A DNA stretch of 24,874 bases, from contig SLPX01000311.1 in NCBI GenBank assembly GCA_007131745.1, positions 1 to 24,874 on the forward strand, in the 5' to 3' direction. This DNA comes from Myxococcales bacterium. GTDB taxonomy: Bacteria > Myxococcota > Polyangia > HGW-17 > SLPX01. Below the pieces are notes generated by a model, which was given only the letters and a program-made list of their open reading frames with translations, did no database searches and had not been told where the DNA came from. The first letter of the stretch is position 1. The number at the start of each line of letters is the position of its first letter. Positions 7,439 through 17,800 of this stretch are shown piece after piece. The position numbers were made by a program, and so were the translations under genes.

Positions 7439-9619
7439 ATGAAACAGAGCGAAAACGATTTTCAAACCCGACGGGAAAGAGCGGACACACCACCGTCGGC
7501 TGAGAATAAAGTTCCTGCGTTCCGAATATGGCCGGTGGTTTTGTGCGGTTGTATTCCCCTTCTCGCCCTGGCCGGTGTTCCATGGGCAGGTGTGGCCATG
7601 AGCCCATACGGACCGGTGGATCATCAACTTTGGGGCAATGCAAAACAGCGCCACGCAGTTCTCTCGGCCATGCCCAAAAATCCGGATATACTTGTCAACG
7701 TAAGGCTTGAGCACCTTCCATCGACCCACGAGATGACCCTTCTGGGAAAAGCAGCGCTTCCCGCCCTGGAAAAAGGTTTGACACATAACACCAATCCGAC
7801 AGTAAGGCGACGCATTGCATTGGTACTCGCAGAAATGGCTGATTTCCGAAGCCTGGACGCTCTCCAGGCGGCGATGAAAGACTGGGATTTGGGTATTCGC
7901 CTGCGAGCAATGAGGGCACTCGCCGCCGTGGGATCGCCTAAGGCGCAAGCCACGATCGAAGCCGTGTTGAATGATCCCGAAGAACGGGATTACACTAAAG
8001 CCGCTGCCATAAGAGCTCTGGGTTGGATCGGGGCCGCATCCGCAGCGGACCGTCTGCTGGGATTTCTTGCGGATGAAAAGGGAGACTACGGCATGCGGCT
8101 TGCGTCGCTTTCAGCGCTTTGGGACATGCGCGGAAAAATCCCCCGTCGGCTTCTGAGACGCGGTCTGATTGCCGCCCTGGACTCCAAGCTCGTGAACGCA
8201 AAAATATTCGCCGCAGCCGCCGCCGCTGAGCTGCGCGACAATGACCGGAATATTCAAAGGGCACTGCTCAGAAACATAAGAGATCCAAACGAAGAGGTCA
8301 GGAACGTTTCAGTGTACGCTCTCGGAGAAATCGGAGATTCATCAGCCATACAACCATTGCGCGAGAGGCTTCCCGCTGCACGATCGGGTCGATTACTGAA
8401 CAACATCGCTTTTGCCTTATACAAGCTGAACGACCCACGAGTGCTGTCATCCCTGGGAGATCTCCTCAACCACCGCCAAGCGGTCATCCGACTCAATGCC
8501 GCATTCGTCCTGGGCGATACGGGTGAAAAGAAAGCAGTGCCCATGCTTCTCAACGCACTCGCAGACGATAGTGATGCGGTAAAAGCTTCAACAATCGCGG
8601 CACTCGGCAGGCTGGGCGACGCAAGAGCGGTGCGGGCTCTGGAGAAAATAGCAGGGTCGAACAACATGTCTCTCAGGATCGAATCTTTGAAGTCGCTCAA
8701 CTCCATCACAAAAGGCGGATACAACGACCGAATAGCCAAAGAGTTTCTGAACAGCAGAAACCATAACATGAGAAACATGGCGGCTTTTGAACTGGCACGG
8801 CACGGGGATCCCCGCGCCATCGACGCTTTACTGGGTTGCCTGAGCATGCGCATGTGCACCCCTCAAAGAGTCGCCCGGGCGTTAAACAATATCAAGTCCT
8901 GGCGCACAGCATCCGCCGCGGTAACCGCATACACCATATCGGCGGGTCGACAGGGAGAAACCAATCTTCTCCACACAGCCACGCGCATGAGACTTGACCG
9001 CGGCCAAATATCGGTTCTGAGAAATTATCTTCCAATCGTCTGGAACCGCAGGAATTCGCGACTCGCTCTTGTGCGCGCTCTCGGCAGGCTTAATGACAAG
9101 GCTTCCAAAACGGCATTCTGGTCTATCATGAGAAGCCGTGATCATGTGCAGGTGCTAAACGCCGCCCAGGCGCTCGCCAACCAGGGCTATGACAGGGGTA
9201 ATGAAGTTCTTCTGACCACTCTGACCCAAGGGGCTCCCTCCACCAAAAGGTCGGTGGTTCATCTCATGCGGTCGGTGGAAAACAAGGAATCAATAAAACA
9301 GATGAAGAAGGGAGTCGATTCATCTTTGGAAGGTCATGGAAAAATCACGCGCGCGGCAGCAGCTTTTGCCATGACTAAATGGAATCCTGAAAAAGGAGTG
9401 GACATCCTCGTGGAACTACTCGGGTCCGACAGCCGAAGAATTCGGGAAGAAGCCGGTTACTACCTCACGCATTCCTCAATGCGCGAGCACGGAAATCTTT
9501 TAAGAAAAAAAATGGAAGAAACCCGTGATGACACGGTCCAGGGAGCGCTCAGAAGAGTTTTGCTCGCCGTGTCCACAGACGGCTTCAAGCCGAGACTTTG
9601 GCAGAGACTTCCATTCTGA
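7439..9619 (+). CDS. Membrane-anchored HEAT-repeat protein
   Basis: A 726-residue protein with a charged N-terminus, one hydrophobic segment (about 30-53) and then helical HEAT/PBS-lyase-type repeats from about 100 to the C-terminus. Repeats are recognisable by recurring RxxAxxALxxLGD blocks such as SVYALGEIGDSSAIQPL and TIAALGRLGDARAVRAL. The hydrophobic segment has no clear cleavage site, so the protein is probably a signal-anchored scaffold with its repeats outside the cytoplasm. No catalytic motif is visible. The start is fixed by GGAGGT 4 bases upstream, rather close. Its stop abuts the ATG of an O-antigen ligase-like gene (TGAATG), which points to a joint envelope or polysaccharide role; HEAT repeats usually mediate protein-protein contact. 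Confidence 0.88.
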   Translation: MKQSENDFQTRRERADTPPSAENKVPAFRIWPVVLCGCIPLLALAGVPWAGVAMSPYGPVDHQLWGNAKQRHAVLSAMPKNPDILVNVRLEHLPSTHEMTLLGKAALPALEKGLTHNTNPTVRRRIALVLAEMADFRSLDALQAAMKDWDLGIRLRAMRALAAVGSPKAQATIEAVLNDPEERDYTKAAAIRALGWIGAASAADRLLGFLADEKGDYGMRLASLSALWDMRGKIPRRLLRRGLIAALDSKLVNAKIFAAAAAAELRDNDRNIQRALLRNIRDPNEEVRNVSVYALGEIGDSSAIQPLRERLPAARSGRLLNNIAFALYKLNDPRVLSSLGDLLNHRQAVIRLNAAFVLGDTGEKKAVPMLLNALADDSDAVKASTIAALGRLGDARAVRALEKIAGSNNMSLRIESLKSLNSITKGGYNDRIAKEFLNSRNHNMRNMAAFELARHGDPRAIDALLGCLSMRMCTPQRVARALNNIKSWRTASAAVTAYTISAGRQGETNLLHTATRMRLDRGQISVLRNYLPIVWNRRNSRLALVRALGRLNDKASKTAFWSIMRSRDHVQVLNAAQALANQGYDRGNEVLLTTLTQGAPSTKRSVVHLMRSVENKESIKQMKKGVDSSLEGHGKITRAAAAFAMTKWNPEKGVDILVELLGSDSRRIREEAGYYLTHSSMREHGNLLRKKMEETRDDTVQGALRRVLLAVSTDGFKPRLWQRLPF

Positions 9620-11515
9620 ATGAAACCATTCGCCAAATGGATCGTTTTTTTTCCCGCAGCAACTCTACTTGCAACCGTCCTGGTGTATGATCCCAATACA
9701 CCTGAGTTCTCATCAGCCAAGCTTCCCATAATGGCCGCCGGAACCTTGGCGTCGGTCTTAATCTTCTTCATATGGGCCACAAAGAAAAATTATGAATATC
9801 ATCCTGATCGCGTAACTCTCGGGTGGGTTTTGTTTCTCTTGTGGGCCGCTGTGAGTTTTTCCTGGACACCTTCCATGTCGGCCGGAGTTTCGGATCTCAC
9901 CATGTTCGCGTGCGCTCTGATTGCGGCCGGCGTCACGCGACAAGTAATGCATAATAAAGAAGCTTCTTCCCGGGATGTTCATTTCATGACAACCGGTATC
10001 GCCGGAACCATAACAGCGGCCGGCTTGATTCTTTCATCTTGGGCCGTGCGACAGCCGTCTCCCCCGGGCGCTTCGATAGGAAATCCCAATCACCTCGCCG
10101 CTTTCATCGCATGTTCCCTCCCCCTGGCCTTATGGTTCACATGGAGAACAACAGGTTATTTTTTCAAACCCGGCGAAACCGGCTTTTGGAAAGTGCTGAT
10201 ATTCATCATCAGGCTTCTACCGGCCGCGTTGTACACCGTCCTTGCTCTTAAAGTCATTGACTCAACCAACTGCCGAAGCGCATACGTGGCCATTGCTGCA
10301 GGAATGAGTTTGTCTCTGCTGACGAGAAGCGGATCATTGAAAAAGCGCTTGATTTTCCTAGCCCCCGCTGCAGGAGCAGCCGCGGTTCTCATCACCGTCG
10401 GGTGGCGCTACGGAGAAAACTGGACCGGCAGGTTGCAAAGCAGGACATATCTCAGCCGCCTGACATACGACATGTGGAAACAGCGCCCCATCATGGGACA
10501 CGGGCTGGGATCCTTCGCGTTACGCTTTCCCGCTGTACAAGCCGAACGTCTTCAAAACAATCCGTCGGAGAGGCATTTCTGGACAAACGCTCAAAAACCT
10601 CACAACGAACCTCTCGGCTTCATGGCGGAACTCGGAGCCGGGGGCATCGCGGTGGTCATTTTCTTTATCTTTCTCCTCGTTGTAATAGCATCCCGCGACA
10701 ATGATAAAACACCGGGAAAAAAGAAAACCACAAGAGGCCCGCCGGTCGAACCGGATGCAGAGATCAACGACGTTTGCAAAGACGCTCTCAACAAAGAAGT
10801 GTTCAGGCACGGATCTGCATCGAAAATACCTAAAGGATACCGCAGCGCGGGTTTCGCCTGTGTGATGATTCTTTTTGTTACCGGACTGGCGGAAGCTACC
10901 TTTCACACGATTCCTCTAATCATCACAACAGCGGTGGTCATGGGTTCCCTCCTGCCGGTGTATAGATATGACATGGAAAAAATCTTCCCGAAGATCAACA
11001 TCGTGAGAACAACGACGGTAATCTTCTGCTTTTCCGCGCTGGTTGGAGGCTTATCGTTCTACGTTCAAACCAGACAATACATGGCGGAGCGAATATTCAT
11101 CAAGGGACGAACCTTGGCGTCACCTGAAAAAAGCCTTGAACTGTTGAACAAAGCGGAAGCCGTTGCGTTCAAAAAAGGAAGAATTCGTTTTTACCTTGGA
11201 TTGTTGCTTTTTGAAATGGAACGCAACGAAGAAGCTCTCGAAAAACTAGAACTCTCCCTGAGAGATTTTTCAAACCTCGGAACATACATAGCCGTCGGCA
11301 ACGCTCTAATGCAACTCGACCGGGTAGAAGAAGCCGCTGATGTATATCGCCGCGCCACGTGGCTCAATCCCAGGTTCGCAGCCGCCCACCACAACCTTGC
11401 GATAGCTCTTCAACGTCTCGGAAAACACGAGGAAGCACAAAAGAGCCGGATCCGCGCTCATCGTATATGGCCCTCCGTGTGGCCCCGCCACCGAAACAAA
11501 GAACCGGTTGATTGA
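9620..11515 (+). CDS. O-antigen ligase/polymerase-like membrane protein with TPR tail
   Basis: A 631-residue polytopic inner-membrane protein. Around ten hydrophobic segments span residues 7-475. Family hallmarks are GNPNHLAAF (about 154-162), GHGLGSF (about 293-299) and KPHNEPLGFMAELG (about 326-339), which lies in the large periplasmic loop of Wzy_C/WaaL-type proteins. From about 495 the sequence forms TPR-like helices (GRIRFYLGLLLFEMERNEEA, then AAAHHNLAIALQRLGKHEEA). Such proteins transfer or polymerise undecaprenyl-linked glycans onto lipid A core, sugars or proteins; the acceptor here is unknown. The start directly follows the HEAT gene stop, with no obvious ribosome site, so translation probably depends on reinitiation. 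A charged linker at about 358-408 interrupts the membrane part. Confidence 0.88.
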   Translation: MKPFAKWIVFFPAATLLATVLVYDPNTPEFSSAKLPIMAAGTLASVLIFFIWATKKNYEYHPDRVTLGWVLFLLWAAVSFSWTPSMSAGVSDLTMFACALIAAGVTRQVMHNKEASSRDVHFMTTGIAGTITAAGLILSSWAVRQPSPPGASIGNPNHLAAFIACSLPLALWFTWRTTGYFFKPGETGFWKVLIFIIRLLPAALYTVLALKVIDSTNCRSAYVAIAAGMSLSLLTRSGSLKKRLIFLAPAAGAAAVLITVGWRYGENWTGRLQSRTYLSRLTYDMWKQRPIMGHGLGSFALRFPAVQAERLQNNPSERHFWTNAQKPHNEPLGFMAELGAGGIAVVIFFIFLLVVIASRDNDKTPGKKKTTRGPPVEPDAEINDVCKDALNKEVFRHGSASKIPKGYRSAGFACVMILFVTGLAEATFHTIPLIITTAVVMGSLLPVYRYDMEKIFPKINIVRTTTVIFCFSALVGGLSFYVQTRQYMAERIFIKGRTLASPEKSLELLNKAEAVAFKKGRIRFYLGLLLFEMERNEEALEKLELSLRDFSNLGTYIAVGNALMQLDRVEEAADVYRRATWLNPRFAAAHHNLAIALQRLGKHEEAQKSRIRAHRIWPSVWPRHRNKEPVD

Positions 11516-11663
11516 AGCACCGATTTTTACACTTCGGAAGTCAGTAATTTCCGAGTCTTGTGGAAGCAAAACGGCTTGACATATGGAGGCTCATTATGAA
11601 TTGTTAATAGAAATGCGGAAAGGTTGAGGCCCGAAACATTTCGACCCTTATGAAGGAGTTGTC
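11516..11663 (+). promoter_or_regulatory. Leader of the beta-barrel gene
   Basis: This 148-base gap contains a small perfect hairpin ACTTCGGAAGT (about 11531-11541), a TTGACA at 11576-11581 without a properly spaced -10, and AAGGAG at 11653-11658, 5 bases before the ATG. The 14-mer TGAGGCCCGAAACA at 11625-11638 is identical to 4083-4096, also just upstream of a gene. Confidence 0.4.
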
Positions 11664-12392
11664 ATGAAACCAAAAATGCTCTGGATCGGCGTCGTATTTC
11701 TTGGATGTTTTTTTCTGCTTCCACAGTTGCAGGGAAGTTCTGAACAGACCATAGGCGTCAGAACAGCAGAAGCGCAGCGACGGCCGCGAACTCCGCCTGT
11801 GCATCGCCGCGACCGTGGGATGATGCTGAACTTGGACCTTGGAATCAACAACTGCACCGATCGACTTTGCCATGACATACTCCCGATGTTGAACCTCAGG
11901 TTCTCCGCAATTTTCAGGTTTGAAAAATATTTCGGCGCGGGCATGCACATGGGGTTTCTGTTCGGTCATCCAAAAGACAACCGGCGGAGGTATCTTGTTG
12001 ATTTCGATGATCGAGCCACTTTCGATTCCTTCTGGCTCTTGGTGATTGCACCCGAATTCAGGTTCTTTTTACCTCACGGAAACTGGGATTTCTGGGGCGC
12101 TCTCGTTCCGGGTTTCGCCAGGTGGATGGGTGAAGCCTATTACGGGCCGCGTGATTGGTTCGACGCCTCCATGAACGGGTTCGTCATGGGCTGGGGTTTC
12201 GGCGCGGATTATTACGTTCATCCTATGATAGCTCTGGGCGCGAGCGCCTATTTTTACCATCCACATTTTGATGAACTCTGCCTGAAAGAAGGAAGGGTAA
12301 AGACATGCTACGACATGTCGAGGTGGGATCGTCACGACATCGGGATGTGGTGGTCGTTCGGGTTCCGCTTCACCCTGTTCTTCGGCATCTGA
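11664..12392 (+). CDS. Probable outer-membrane beta-barrel protein
   Basis: A 242-residue protein with an N-terminal signal sequence (hydrophobic about 6-22, possible cleavage after AEA at 35-37). The mature part is rich in aromatic residues and glycine in alternating, strand-like segments (LNLRFSAIFRFEKYFGAGMHMGF, WGALVPGFARWMG, FVMGWGFGADYYVHPMIALGASAYF), ending WWSFGFRFTLFFGI. This fits a small outer-membrane barrel of OmpA/OmpW-like size. Two cysteines lie close together near 48-53 (NNCTDRLC), and two more near the C-terminus. Start is supported by AAGGAG. It stands alone, converging on the Cys-rich lipoprotein operon 60 bases away, with no clear terminator between. The final residue is Ile, not the usual Phe, so barrel assembly is inferred and not certain. 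Confidence 0.7.
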   Translation: MKPKMLWIGVVFLGCFFLLPQLQGSSEQTIGVRTAEAQRRPRTPPVHRRDRGMMLNLDLGINNCTDRLCHDILPMLNLRFSAIFRFEKYFGAGMHMGFLFGHPKDNRRRYLVDFDDRATFDSFWLLVIAPEFRFFLPHGNWDFWGALVPGFARWMGEAYYGPRDWFDASMNGFVMGWGFGADYYVHPMIALGASAYFYHPHFDELCLKEGRVKTCYDMSRWDRHDIGMWWSFGFRFTLFFGI

Positions 12393-12452
12393 TACTTGTT
12401 AATCGCCCGCTGATAAGAAACTTCACTGAGAAATCGTGGGAGGAAAAAAGAA

Positions 12453-14825
12453 TCACTGGTCCGGTTCGCCGGTGTATTCACCTTGTACCGTGGCCTTGCC
12501 AAATCCTTGCCTGATGTAATTGTTCACCGCGTCTGCAGTGTAATCCCGTTTCCAAGCGCCCCTGCGGTTAGCCTTGGCACGTTCGATAAAAACAAGGAAA
12601 GCATGATAGCGACGCGCTGCAAGCTTGGCTTCATCCTCGGAAAGCACCCGCCGACTCCAAAAATTACTGTCAGGGTAGAGTGACGAATCGGACAGGACCT
12701 GCCACACCATCGGAGCGTCCGGTCTCCGATTCGCTTGGGGCACGCCGTCATCAACAGTTACATCTTCGTTTGGTTCGTAAGTCGGATCAACATACATCAT
12801 GTACGAAACAATATCGCGCTCCCATCCGTTTCGCCCCTGGGGATCGTTTAACTCCATTGCAGTCGCCCAACCCGCATCCTCTGCCAGCGCTTCCAACATC
12901 GAGTAATGTGCGCCATGAGAATCGTACCCGGCAGCCTCCCAGTCGGAGAAATCGCCACTGGATCCACCTCGCCTGAAACAATCCGCGGCTTCGCAAAAAT
13001 AGCTGTTGCCCCCGGAAATTTCGTTTCCGAAGTCCACCGTATCCGCAGGTGTTTCGTCGCCGCTGGAAACCACCTGACCTTCGCTAAGCACCGCCACCAC
13101 GTTCGACCCTATTCTTCCCGAAATGATTCCATCATCAGCGCTTGTAGACGCTACTGAAAAAGCTCTGCCGTAATGACTCAAAGCAACGTTATCCAACACT
13201 TGAACATGAAAGGCACGCTGAGCAGGATTCTCCTGGTACTCACCTATTCCGGTTGCCCCCAGCAATCCTCCTCCGTTGTTAAGTCGATGGAAGTGAGCGA
13301 CTATGTTGTCCTGCATCACGCCGGTCTCTTCATCGCCCACTCCCAGTATCAAACCGATGCCGAAACCGCCCGGCGGCAAAAAGTGGTCGTCATGCAAAAC
13401 CAGGTTCGAACGGATCAAAGCGTCATGCAGATAAGATCTGGTCGCCTGGGAGTGTCCCACGGAAAGAGCGGACTGATTAAACAAAAAGAGATTACGCTCA
13501 GCCAACCCGCCGACCCTCATCTGAACACTCCCACCACCCCCGCCACGGGAGATTATGTTGCCGCGAACCTTGAGGTCCGTGTAGGAACTCAGGTAAAGAT
13601 TTCTGTCAAACCAGGTTCTGCGAGGCTGAAAGCCTTCACCGGGTTGTAATGACTCATGTTCCGCCGACACGCCCGCCGTCCACGTGGAAGGGTCAAAAGG
13701 ATCTTCCTTGTAACCGTTCATGTCGAAAACACATTCCTCGATCACCACCCGTGCAACCCTTGACATGAAAATCCCCTGTACGTGACTATCGGCACTGTGA
13801 TTTCCACTGATCACACTCCGCCGGATCACTATGTTGTCGACACCATCGATCTGAATTGCGTTCGTTCCGGTTTGTCGAAAAGCCACGTCTTCTATCAGAA
13901 TGTTGGATGCACCGTACATGATTGAAAAACCATTCACACCTGCGAGCGAAGCAATGACCAGGTTATTGCCTCCTCGAACCCCCCAGGCACTGATTCTTCC
14001 GCCGTTTACAAGCACAGGACGAGGCAAAGAAAGATCGCCGTACGAAGCATAGACCCGCCTTTCTGCATCCGAGCGACCTCCTATTTCCACCTGTGTCAAG
14101 CCGCTTTCGTTCATGTCGATTTCATCTCCCCGCCGAAAGAGCATCCACTCGGGAAACATCGGATCGTCAGGGTAGTTATCAAGCCTCCTGTTGACACGAA
14201 GCGCCGATCTCGCGGCTTCAACCGTAGCGTAAGCTGTCACCTCCCCTTCGGGCTGCGTCGGATCCGGGCCAATCTCTTCATCATCGGGCAGATAATACCC
14301 TCGCTCATGAACTGAAAGCGCGGCCTCATCATCGCCGTGCGCGGACACATATACGATTCGAGAATCATCGGCCAGAAAAGATGAAAGGTCCGTCCATCCT
14401 GTCTCATCGTACAATTCGCGCCCACACACGTTTTCCGTTCCGCCCCCTCCACATGTCTCGGGTAGAGTGCATTCACCGCACCAGATTTCCCCGTCACAGC
14501 CATCTGAAATCCATTCGCAGTCTTTTCCCCCCTCCTCGCAGGTGGTCGGAATACATTCATCATCAAACCCACACACGTTCTCAGTTCCGCCGCCTCCGCA
14601 TGTCTCGGGTGGGGTGCATTCACCACACAAAATCTCACCGCCGCAGCCGTCCGAAATCCAACCGCAGTCTTTTCCCCCTTCCTCGCAGGTGGTCGGAGTG
14701 CACTCATCCCCGGATTTACATGAATGGATAAAGAGCAGGACAATAAGAAGCAACCCTCCCGGGAAAGCCCGACAAAATCTCCCGGACGAATTCATGCCAA
14801 TGGATGGACTTTTTCCCTTAATCAT
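12453..14825 (-). CDS. Cys-rich parallel-beta-helix lipoprotein
   Basis: A 790-residue predicted lipoprotein. A basic start and hydrophobic stretch (about 23-34) end in a lipobox-like FIHSC with C36. Residues 40-88 and 89-137 are two near-identical 49-residue repeats with the pattern TTCEEGGKDC..SDGC.GE..CGEC..PETCGGGGTENVCG. Residues about 260-560 resemble a right-handed parallel beta-helix (runs such as NNLVIASLAGVNGFSIMYG and DNIVIRRSVISGN), a fold common to polysaccharide-binding or degrading and surface proteins. I cannot identify catalytic residues. The ATG at 14825 follows GGGGGTG; a Met 10 residues later has no ribosome site. It lies 33 bases after the 1064-residue Cys-rich lipoprotein on the same strand, so they are probably co-transcribed. 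Similar Cys repeats are familiar from myxobacterial-type secreted proteins. Confidence 0.85.
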   Translation of the reverse strand: MIKGKSPSIGMNSSGRFCRAFPGGLLLIVLLFIHSCKSGDECTPTTCEEGGKDCGWISDGCGGEILCGECTPPETCGGGGTENVCGFDDECIPTTCEEGGKDCEWISDGCDGEIWCGECTLPETCGGGGTENVCGRELYDETGWTDLSSFLADDSRIVYVSAHGDDEAALSVHERGYYLPDDEEIGPDPTQPEGEVTAYATVEAARSALRVNRRLDNYPDDPMFPEWMLFRRGDEIDMNESGLTQVEIGGRSDAERRVYASYGDLSLPRPVLVNGGRISAWGVRGGNNLVIASLAGVNGFSIMYGASNILIEDVAFRQTGTNAIQIDGVDNIVIRRSVISGNHSADSHVQGIFMSRVARVVIEECVFDMNGYKEDPFDPSTWTAGVSAEHESLQPGEGFQPRRTWFDRNLYLSSYTDLKVRGNIISRGGGGGSVQMRVGGLAERNLFLFNQSALSVGHSQATRSYLHDALIRSNLVLHDDHFLPPGGFGIGLILGVGDEETGVMQDNIVAHFHRLNNGGGLLGATGIGEYQENPAQRAFHVQVLDNVALSHYGRAFSVASTSADDGIISGRIGSNVVAVLSEGQVVSSGDETPADTVDFGNEISGGNSYFCEAADCFRRGGSSGDFSDWEAAGYDSHGAHYSMLEALAEDAGWATAMELNDPQGRNGWERDIVSYMMYVDPTYEPNEDVTVDDGVPQANRRPDAPMVWQVLSDSSLYPDSNFWSRRVLSEDEAKLAARRYHAFLVFIERAKANRRGAWKRDYTADAVNNYIRQGFGKATVQGEYTGEPDQ
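14415..14708 (-). repeat. Two 147-bp tandem repeats coding Cys-rich modules
   Basis: These are two adjacent in-frame units of 147 bases (14562-14708 and 14415-14561), each coding a 49-residue module with six cysteines. They differ at only a few residues (for example P to I, G to E, P to L), which indicates a fairly recent duplication. Confidence 0.85.
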
Positions 14826-14858
14826 CTAACACCCCCGAAATGCAATGTTTGAATCCTC

Positions 14859-17800
14859 TTAGATACAGACAGCGTTGTCGAAGGGATCTATGTTGCTCGG
14901 ACACGGGCCCAACCCGCAAGAACCGAAAGCGTCGCAATAGTCACATGCGTCCACGTTGGTGGAGCTGCACGCCGGATCCAATGCGCCGCAGCCGCAGTCG
15001 CAACCGTAAGCACCATAGAATGATTCCGGACAGGTCCACTGGGCCGGCACGGTACAAGTCCAGTTCTTGTCGGGATCTATATTGTTGTCGGCGCTGGAAC
15101 AAGATGCCACACCGCATGACCCCGACATGTTGCACCAATCGCAGGAATCCGCGGTTTCGTCGTCGCAATCCGGATCCCAGGCTCCGCAACCGCAGTCACA
15201 GCCGTCACCTGAGCCAAAGAAGCTGGGATGGCATCTCCAGGTCGACGGAATAATGCACCCTGACGTGTCGAACCCGGAACAGTCCGGCAAACAAGTCAAG
15301 GTTCCGCCCTCGTAGCCCAGCGTCACGCACGTCACACCACCGAGATCCGTTCCATCGCAAACCTCATCCCCCTCCACGATGTTGTTTCCGCAGACGGGAT
15401 CCGAGCAGAAAGCGTTGTCGGTCGGGTCTATGTTCGCCGGGCAGGGACCCGTTCCGCATGAACCCGATGCACTGCAATAGTCGCAAGCATCCACGGTCAT
15501 ATCCACGCACGCGGGATCCAGAGCTCCGCAGCCGCAGTCGCAACCGTAAGCGCCGTAGAAAATCGGGCTGCATGTCCACTGTGAAGGAACGGTGCAAGTC
15601 CAATTCTGGGTCGCATGAATGTTGTCATTTGCCCCGCCGCAGAAATCCACTCCGCAAGAACCCCAGTCATTGCAAAAATCACAGGACGCAGCTGATTCAT
15701 CGTCGCAATCAGGATCCCACGCTCCGCAGCCGCAGTCGCAACCGTCGTTCGCTCCGAAATACGCGGGGTCGCATCTCCATTCAGCGGGAACTTCACACGC
15801 TGACGTGTCAAACCCTGAACAATCAACAAGACACCCAAGAGTGCCTCCCGCGAAACCAAGGCTCTCGCACGTCTCGCCGCCGAGGTCGGAACCATCGCAG
15901 ACTTCGCCCGGATCGATCACGTTGTTTCCACAAATCGAAGGAGTACATGTCGAGTTATCGAACGGGTTAATCGTGCCGGGGCACGGGTCAGAGCTGCACG
16001 AGCCGTTCATGCTACAAAAATCACAGGCATCCACCGTGACATCCAAACAATCAGGATCCAATGCACCGCAGCCGCAGTCGCAGTCCCCGTCGCCATAAAA
16101 AATCGGGCTGCAGGTCCACTGGGCCGGAACGGTACAAGTCCAGTTTTGCAAAGGATCTATGTTGTCGTTTGCACCGTTGCAAGAATCCACACCGCATGAA
16201 CCCCACATGTTGCAATATTCGCAAGAAGCATCCGTTTCGTCCGCGCAATCCGGATCCAATGCGCCGCAGCCGCAGTCGCAAATCCCGTCGCCGTAGAACG
16301 CGTTGTTGCACCGCCACTCAGCGGGTACGTTGAAACAACCACTCGTGTCAAAACCCGAACAATCCGCCAGGCAAGCGAGAGTTCCGCCGTGGAATCCCAG
16401 GGACTGGCAACTCTCGTTGTTCAGGTTCGTTCCATCACAAACCTCGCCGGCCTCTATGATATTGTTTCCACATGCAGGACCCGTGCAAATCGCATTGTTG
16501 TTAGGGGCGATGACACTCGGGCAACTTCCGACCCCGCATGAACCAGGCCCACTGCAAACATCACATGCATCAGCCGTAACATCAGTGCAATCCGGGTCAA
16601 GAGCGCCGCAGCCGCAGTGACAACCATCACCCGAACCGTACCAATCCGGATTACAGGTCCATCCGGCCGGAACGGTACAAGTCCAGTTTTCTGTAGGTTT
16701 AATGTTCGAAGGACATGCGCCCGTGCCGCACGAGCCAAGAGCGTTACACCAATCACAAGATGCAGCGGTCTCGTCCCCGCAATCCGGGTCCCATGCGCCG
16801 CAGCCGCAGTCACAGCCGTCGCCCGAACCATAAAACGCAGGATTGCAGCGCCATTCAGCCGGCACATTAAAACAACCGCTCGTATCAAAATCCGAACAAT
16901 CCGCCATGCAGGCCAATGTTCCCCCGTCGAATCCAAGACTTTGACAACTCTCGTGATTCAGGTTGGTTCCATCGCACGCCTCGCCCGGATCGATGACATT
17001 ATTTCCACACAAAGGCACCATGGTGCATCCGCTTACATCAAAACCTGAACAATCGGCCTTGCAGGCAAGGGTTCCGCCGTCGAATCCAAAGCTCTGACAG
17101 GTTTGGCCGGCAAGGTCCGTACCGTCGCAAATCTCTCCTGTTTCTTTTATGTTGTTGCCGCACACCGCTGTCGAAATGCAACCGTTTACGTCGAAACCCT
17201 TACAATCCGCACGGCAAGCGAGCGTTCCTCCGCCTTCATAGCCGAGGCTCTGACAAGTCTCTCCGTCGAGGTCCGTTCCGTCGCATACCTCCCCTATTTC
17301 TTTTATGTTGTTGCCGCATTCCGCGGAACTGGTACACCTGCTTGTGTCGAACCCCGAACAATCCGGCCTACATGCGAGTTCCCCGCCATCGTAGCCCAAC
17401 CCTTCACAGGTCTGACCTGCGAGATCCGTTCCATCGCAAACCTCGCCCGGATCGATCACATTGTTTCCGCACACCGGCACGCTCGTGCAATCACCGGTGT
17501 AGAAATCCGAGCAGTCCGCCATGCATGCAAGCGTGCCGCCGTCGAACCCCAGACTCTCACACGTCTCACCCCGAAGATCCGTTCCGTCGCAGGCTTCTCC
17601 TGTCTCCGCTATATTGTTTCCGCACTCGGCAGCAACTCCCGTACAATTACCGGTATAAAAATCCGAACAATCCGCCATGCAGGCGAGTGTTCCGCCTTCG
17701 TAGCCCAAGCTCTGGCATGTCTCACCCCGGAGATCCGTTCCGTCGCACGCTTCCCCGGTTTGCGCTATGTTGTCCCCACACACGGCATAAGATGTGCATT

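Noticed and set aside
7125..7948. Minus-strand frames across the repeat region and start of the HEAT gene
   Set aside because: They overlap the repeat, promoter and a clear coding gene, and show no recognisable protein pattern.
11576..11608. TTGACA as promoter of the beta-barrel gene
   Set aside because: The nearest -10-like words (TATGAA, TTAATA) are spaced 13 or more than 20 bases away, so no normal sigma-70 promoter is supported.
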